64,000 bases of DNA from positions 43,020,542 through 43,084,541 of the forward strand of contig OY365809.1 in NCBI GenBank assembly GCA_959347315.1. The letters are read 5' to 3'. The notes beneath the pieces are model-generated. The model was given only the letters and a program-made list of their open reading frames with translations, was not told where the DNA came from and did no database searches. The position numbers and the translations under genes are program-made. This DNA is from Bimastos eiseni (taxonomy: Eukaryota; Annelida; Clitellata; Crassiclitellata; Lumbricidae). Of this stretch, positions 57,902 through 64,000 are shown one piece after another. The stretch's first letter is position 1; each line of letters begins with the position of its first letter.

Positions 57902-57975
57902 GCAGTTCCCCCCCACTTGAAATTTCGTAGGAGACCGTCCCCTCCTACTCCCTAAGTCTCTGCTTCTGTACACGA
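57902..57975. repeat. Dispersed repeat, second of a pair
   Basis: CTTGAAATTTCGTAGGAGAC, CGTCCCCTCCTACTCCC and TAAGTCTCTGCTTCTG parallel 26530-26602. Confidence 0.5.
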
Positions 57976-58984
57976 GGATGACGCGCAAGATCACATTGTC
58001 CGATTTGTGGTGATTGGGGTTTGACCCCCAGTTTCTGCTACAAGGGCGCAGCTGAGTTCTTCAGATCCCCAGAAATTGTCATCAGCCGACCCTCTGCCTC
58101 TTGTTTGACGAATCTAACCCTGCCAAAACCAAGCCGTAATTATACTTCCATCAGAATGCAAAATACACGGCTAACAAGAAAGACAACAATGATTTCAGAA
58201 CGAAATAACACCGACGACTAAACAGAACGAACAGGTACGTGGAGTCACTGGAGTGAGTTCTAAATTTTGTGTCCAGCCAGGGGCGGCGATCCCGGGAGGT
58301 CGAGGTGGACATACCCCTTCACCTTTCACAGAAAGGGGACACGTTATACGTTTGTTCCTCATATTTCTGATACCTCTCATTGGGCGTCCCCCACCTCTCA
58401 AACGAGATCGCCGCCTCTGGGTCCAGCAACAGAAAGAGCTCGTTGACGTCGGGTAGTTCTTATCGGGATAGGATTAGCAGTTAGGCTAAAAGGCTGAAGC
58501 CAAGAGCCCCAGAATTTTGAGGGCCCCAAATGTTTGTTTTGACTTTAATTACTGTAAATCGACGTTTTTTCAAACGAACGCGAGAAGTGCAACAATAATA
58601 AGAAGAATAGACCACAGTTAATCTACTAATGGACTGGCTGATAGTTTACTGTTAAATTGATTACGTTTCAATGTGCTAGACCAGTCTTTGCAATTCGTGC
58701 TCCGGAATGCATGTTAAGAGAAACTCTTTTGGGTTCTCCCAGTGTAAAGACTTCAAGTTATCCCCATTTCAAGTTACCCCTCCCCTGTAATCTGAAATCG
58801 ATTTTAGATTACCCCTCTGTGCTCACATTACCCCCTCTCTGAATGAGTCAAAATATTAAATTGTTTTGCTTTCAACTAATGATAATCAGTCTGTTGAATA
58901 AAACACGTGACACATAAGATAGAAGGCTAGTTTTGACGTGTGAAACATATATAAAAATCACAGAAATGTAAATTGTGTGAAATC

Positions 58985-59545
58985 AGGTATACACGAGATC
59001 AAGGTGCATCACATTGTTACATACAAACATAAGATAATAAAGATTCAGCCTAACTGGTGAAGAAATTAGTGTAATTAAAACAATAATATTCATATTCTGA
59101 TATATCGCCTCCATGACATCCTGTAGTTGTTCATGGAATTCATATTTTCTTCGTCCCTGGCTGTATTTGTTGGTGCAAACACTTGTATCAGGATCATCTT
59201 GGTGTGCCCTGTTTGTGGTCTGATGGTAATTATTCTTTAACTTACTAGTTCCCATCCAATTACAGCTGATCTCATTTTTCGCTGACCATTATGCCCACTT
59301 CTCTTTCATGCTTAGCTCCATCTGAGTAGTAGATGCTTATTCCTTCCGACACAATGTTGCCACTGCAGGTCCATCGCATCTCACTCAGCCCCAATATTTC
59401 AGATTTATATTCTTACACCTCTCTCACCATCTGCGCAAACTTCCCTGCATCATAATGTTCTTACATTCCAGTATCCAATTTATGTCTTGGCTTTGGTCGT
59501 TAAGATTTGAGACTTCTGAGTCTTGGCTTCCTTTCGGCTTCCACG
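58985..59545 (-). mobile_element. Degenerate LINE endonuclease (APE-type) fragment
   Basis: The minus strand, with frameshifts and stops, reads WNVRTL-like, then AGKFAQMVREV, EILGLSEMRWT, SEGISIYYSDGA and EREVGIMVS. Those are the N-terminal 'tWNvrtl....gkl..v..em.r..idilglsEvRW' blocks of non-LTR endonuclease/RT ORFs. A later block (FHEQLQDVMEAI) matches the 'FYeqLq..l..ip' part. It is broken and inactive. Confidence 0.7.
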
Positions 59546-60200
59546 ACGACCCTTCATAGATGGATCCATGACCCTCTCATCTTCCGACCGACCGACCTGC
59601 CACGACGATGAGTCTGAGTTTTTCATGTGTCGTTTCTGTTGCAAGATTTGATCTTAGCTGTGAGGTCCGCAGGCTTCCAGCAGAACCCTCCTCCATTTTC
59701 CAGACTTGGACTGGCACTGCTAAACTGCAAGGCAGTGGAGTAGTTAGTTCCCAGGAGGTAACTTGAAATCAAATTCAAGTTACCGGGGGTAGCCTGAAGC
59801 TGGATTCATATTGCCTCTGGGGTAATCGTAGGGAGTAACTTGAAGTCGCCTTCAAGGTAACTTGAAACCGATTTCAAACTACCGGGAGGTAAGGTGAATG
59901 GGGGTAATTTTTAATCGCTACCCCGGCATGGCACAAAGCACCACGCTAGGGTAGGCTTAGCAGGTCCTGACTGTTGTCAGAAAATGAGACTGAGAGAGGA
60001 CCTTAGCTGGTGGCTTGGTTTGGATACGTATCACGTTCGGTGCGATTGTTTCTCTTGTCCATTAAAATTGTGTTTAATTCGCACCCGGGTGTGATAAGAA
60101 GATGAGAGGGATACGCCTTTCAGGTATCGCGTGTGCGCTCCAGGTAACCATCATCCAGTGAGCTAGATATCGGATTGCTGGCTGCTGATGCTGCAGTTGT
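59546..60200. other. Intergenic stretch without a recognisable gene
   Basis: Contains four loose copies of GTAACTTGAAATC.AATTCAA (59755-59900), a local degenerate repeat. Similar CTTCAAGTTA and CATTTCAAGTTACCCC occur at 58750-58805. Confidence 0.4.
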
Positions 60201-60329
60201 GCCATTCAAGAAGTTCTCTTTACCATCCATCATCCATCCTCGTTCACGCTCCACCCCACTGCTTAGTGTGTCTCGGATACCAAGACGAGACTTATGCTGC
60301 AGGCGGCGCCTTGGCTGGAAGTTTGGATG

Positions 60330-60700
60330 GGAAAGGCGTAGGAGGGAAGGAGGGGAAGGAATAGATGGAATAGAGGGAAAGGAAGAAGGAAAGCGTGGAT
60401 ATGGAGAAGGTGAAAGAACGGGTGAATAGGGCAAGAGAGTGGCGGAAATTGAAGGATGAATGGGAGAGCTCAAGCAGGGAATGTTAATAGGGAGTGAGGG
60501 GAAGAGGCGGTTAGGAAAATAGGAGAGGGATGAGGTGGACATTGACACGGAGGAAAGGAAAGGAAGTAAGGAATAGGGATGGTGATGGGACAGGAGAGCA
60601 GGGTAGGCCAGTGTTGCAAGGTGCACATGAGAGCTCGGGAATGGAAAAGCGAATAGGGGAAGCGAGGGAAACAATGGATGGAGTGAGGATAGGAAGATAT
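60330..60700 (+). repeat. Purine-rich tract
   Basis: Mostly GGAAGGAGGGGAAG-type units, less regular than 46735-47140. The 184-codon minus frame (PSLPLF) is a low-complexity artefact. Confidence 0.75.
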
Positions 60701-61630
60701 AAGGGAGTGATGCAAAGCCGATCTGGCATGGCGCGTACTTGATAGGCTGAACGGTCGTAGACTAAATGTTTACAAGACGTCGTATGCAATTCTCTGCTGA
60801 AAGAGGAATTTATCACGAGCCCACGTCTACGCCAACCTCCTACCCATCCCTCCTCTTCCCTTACCCACAGTCCCTCTTCTCTGCACCCTCCATCTTTATC
60901 TAGGCCGCATTACGGTTTCCCTTCCTAGGTCTGGCGACGGGCCCCAGAGCATGGGCTGAGCCATATGGCAAAGGCAGCGAACGGGAGGCTTCCGAGGCCG
61001 TATACTACACTCAATCTGTTATGAGTTCTGTGGCCCTACCCCACCTCTTCCCACTCGTCCCTCTCCATCGCCAGATCCTTTCATTCAGTCGGTGCTTCCG
61101 TCCGACCTGGAGCGACTTCCTCAGAAGTTGATTGAGGTGAGTGGTGAGAAGACTCCGCTAAAGCCAGGCCAATGTATACACTGCTGTTGCTCGGCTACTT
61201 TATCTGAACGGGCGTCGTGTTTGTATTCGTGCGTAGAACCAGCATTTTGCGGTGTATAAATACACGGTAGGCGGATAGAGATTTTGTATAGTGTAGGTCG
61301 ATTAGGCACATGGATAGAACAATAGACCCACAGATTGTTTAGGATAGGCCCTTTTGCCCGTGTTTACGGTAAGCCTAGACCAACCAAGGCTATTAAACCT
61401 AGAAATCGGTTAATAAAGAATCTAAAGTACACGCTTAGTTTTAAAATTGCTTCATTTGTAAATTGGTAATCGCGTTCTTTGACGTCAATAAATTTTTATG
61501 TAAGTGAGTATGAAAGCGACAAGCGCACGTGCATCAGGACTTTTTTTGACTGCTTAGCTATTGCGTGGTTCACTTGAAAAAGATATATTTAATGGAGCAG
61601 AATACATGAACATGCACGCATGTGATAATA
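60701..61630. other. Intergenic stretch without a recognisable gene
   Basis: 60840-61100 is GC-richer with pyrimidine tracts but no conserved frame; the rest is AT-rich. Confidence 0.35.
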
Positions 61631-61631
61631 T

Positions 61632-61682
<51 letters not shown>
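61632..61682. repeat. (CA)n(TA)n microsatellite
   Basis: ACACACACAC followed by about twenty TA units. Confidence 0.95.
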
Positions 61683-61685
<3 letters not shown>

Positions 61686-61799
61686 ACCTGATTAATGCAT
61701 ATTTATCTTATTTGCTTCTTAGAGAAAAGAATAATGTTTGAAACTAAGGTCACTTACTCAGGACGGAACAGCGCAATACAATGATGATTACAACATGCT

Positions 61800-62171
61800 A
61801 TGTCGGTTAAAATGTATCAGCCCAATGTAATATACTCAGGAACTCTTCGCCATCAGCCAACTCGCTCTATCCAGTCATCCTCCTGTCTCAGTTTTACGCG
61901 ACCTCCGATCACCACTCATCTCAAATTCTCCAGCCGAACCGTTTCCATCACCACACCACGTCCCTGGAACGATCTGCCTCGTGAATTCCGCACTTTTTCG
62001 GCTCCTCCATCATCATTGTCTATCACCCACCATCCTCGATCTCATGCTCCTCCATACGTCACCCCTCGGAGTTTCCATTCGAAACTTAAGCCTCACCTTT
62101 TAAGAATTCTTACCCCCAGATTCACTCTATCATCCACTCTCAACTCCTCGGCCAAAGCGACACCTCATTAA
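61800..62171 (+). mobile_element. LINE RT C-terminal fragment, longest copy
   Basis: Open for 123 codons: TTHLKFSSRT, TPRPWNDLPREFRTFSAPPS and SFHSKLKPHLLRILTPRF. Same family as 3170-3270 and 3506-3650. It has only the tail and no RT catalytic motifs, so it is not a gene of the host. Confidence 0.75.
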
Positions 62172-63848
62172 CACCCCTCTGAAAACCGTACTCTGCCTTT
62201 CCTCGGACTACAATTTTACAGCACATTTCACATTTGATATCGGTTTACGATATATCATGGTCATATCCCTTAATAACTTGATCATGAACTCATGTGACGC
62301 AGCGCTCGTGAATAAGACGGTGCCCTGTGCTAGTGTTCTTGGCTTTCGAGGTTCATATACAGGTTCGAATACAGGTTCGTCAGGACTGATCGACTGAGGT
62401 TGTCTTTTAAAGCTGACCTTAGAGAGCAGTGTCGTCTACCAATTGAGCGAGGGGGTTGGGAAAATGATTTTTCGCGGTTGCCAAAAGTGGGGTGTTAAAC
62501 TCTTTGGGTGTAAACTAGGGGTTGCTAATTTCAGATGAGCTAACGGCCTGCAATACGAATATAATACAACTCGGTCGGAGTTAGGGTTTATCCTTCCAAT
62601 CCAGGTGGGAATAGGGGCGCGTTTGCTCATAAGCGTGGACCCTATTTAAGCACCCGTCTAAGGTCCTCGAGTCTCGGAAGGCCCGCAAACGATTGAAAAT
62701 ATTTTTTACAATTATTAAAACGAAATTTATGAATGATTAATTATTTTAAATTCGAGTTTTATCTGTTTTGCATTTTCTGCAATTTAGGCTACATGAAAGG
62801 GTAGGCCTACTATTTTAATTAAAAAGACTACTAATTTTAATCTATAATTGCTTATCCATTTAGATAAATTGTTCATTATTATGCGAAACAACATGAAACG
62901 CATTACAGCGTCGTATTTAGTACTTTTGGGAGCCATACGCAAATTATTTATGGAGCCATGTTATTGCAGTATCTGTTCCAATGATGAATAATAGTTTAAG
63001 ATCATAAATTATAAGGCAGCTTATCTAAAATTAATTTTTCGTTATGTTTTTTGGCAAAATCTGTGGTAATATTCTAATAATTATTATGTCAATGACGAGG
63101 CAATTTCAGTAGATAGAGATTTTAAATTCGGACCGCTATATTTACGGGGTCCTGCGCACACCCCGTGTCTAAAAGCGACACTGGCTTCTGTTAGTACCAT
63201 CTGCTGCAGTTTGCGTTTTGAAAGGTGACTCCGCCAATTTTGGTGTATATCTTTTCTTAGAATTATCAGACAGTAATAATTATATGAAATTTTGATTTAA
63301 ATCTGGCGCAATGTAATGATTCTGGAACGCCGCTTATTAAAAAGAGTGAAAAACTACGCCCATTGTAATTTATGATAAGTGTTCCATTGCTAATTACTAT
63401 CTCCAGCGCTTCGGATTATAGCGTTAATGTCTCCTGAACAATCGAAGACACAATGTATCTCTTAGCTATCTAGTGATGATCTACACAGTTTCAAATTACC
63501 CTCCATAATATTAAAGTGTCACTCCGTCGCTTTCATTCACCACATAGGTCTAATGGATACCCCTCTAGTGGGCATCCTAAATTTTAGTCAAATCCCTGAT
63601 ATTGATATCGTAGTCGTAAACTCAGCATTTCTGCAGCGCACTTGCACAGAAGCGAAATCGCGGGAGCCACCTTAATCACAGCTGGAACTCTGTCATTGTT
63701 TGACTTTTTGATTTGGTTCATTATAAACGTAACTGATTTGATGCAGTTATAAATTTATATATATGTATATGAAATATTGTGTATGTATATAGGTATATAG
63801 CCTATATATGTACATGCATGTAGGTATCATTATGTATGTGTATATCCG

Positions 63849-63881
<33 letters not shown>

Positions 63882-64000
63882 CCATGTACTATGTATGTGT
63901 TTATATTAGTGTGCTTGTGTGTATGTTTTTATTTTTAATAGGCGTTGGACTGATGTGCGTTATTACAAGCGCTGGAGCGCCCTCTGGTTGTGACAGGCGG
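62172..64000. other. AT-rich end of the window
   Basis: No gene recognised. TATATG/TATACA microsatellites occupy about 63755-63895. Confidence 0.45.

Larger units (their letters stand above)
56211..58980. other. PHKG 3' UTR and downstream DNA
   Basis: The first part is probably 3' UTR; an AATAAA occurs at 57625-57630 but is distant. 57902-57975 repeats 26530-26602. Apart from the weak candidate at 57212 I see no gene. Confidence 0.4.

Noticed and set aside
60120..60674. 184-codon minus-strand Pro/Ser/Phe ORF
   Set aside because: It is the pyrimidine strand of a purine-rich tract; low complexity keeps the frame open.
61800..62171. 123-codon ORF as a host gene
   Set aside because: The content is a LINE RT C-terminal tail that recurs at 3170-3270 and 3506-3650.

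Overview
The window is animal nuclear DNA: split genes with GT-AG introns of 0.1-4 kb, AT-rich intergenic sequence, and dense short transposons, minisatellites and TA/GT microsatellites. The gene forms (a 4F2hc-type amino-acid transporter heavy chain that keeps rBAT-like segments, a one-locus-type phosphorylase kinase gamma, an SRSF4/5/6-type splicing factor) and the recurring TAGGCCTA-type words suggest a marine invertebrate deuterostome, possibly an echinoderm or hemichordate. That placement is inference, not something the sequence proves.

Layout. (1) 298-1587 (+) is the last coding exon of a CCDC88/Daple-like gene, ending in a YGCV PDZ ligand. (2) 7584-10811 (+) is a three-exon TMEM230 gene whose middle exon carries an in-frame TGA. 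(3) 15203-22566 (-) is a ten-exon SLC3A2/SLC3A1 heavy-chain gene encoding about 670 residues. (4) 23387-23460 (+) is a tRNA-Asn(GUU) gene. (5) 27190-32107 (-) is a seven-exon SR splicing factor of 325 residues. (6) 38347-56210 (+) is a phosphorylase kinase gamma catalytic subunit gene, for which I place eleven exons and miss one short exon. (7) 56211-64000 holds no gene I can support beyond one weak candidate start, and is full of decayed retrotransposon pieces. The genes look like independent housekeeping loci, not a cluster with a shared job.

Between and inside the genes there is an informative repeat record. Non-autonomous transposons with exact 8-bp target duplications (hAT-type) occur at 6040-6309, 17195-17545, 37267-38002, 48460-49228 and 48581-48874; the last sits inside the previous one, which itself splits a LINE tail. 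A Tc1/mariner-like MITE lies just past the SLC3A2 stop. There are also tRNA-derived SINEs, LINE reverse-transcriptase tails, a degenerate LINE endonuclease and a 230-bp foldback.

Five minisatellites lie in introns, four of them close to splice sites. I found no bacterial-type system, CRISPR array or recognisable viral genome. The points most worth following up are the TMEM230 stop codon, the altered SR-protein signature heptapeptide, the nested transposons, the long hairpin and the minisatellites beside exons.
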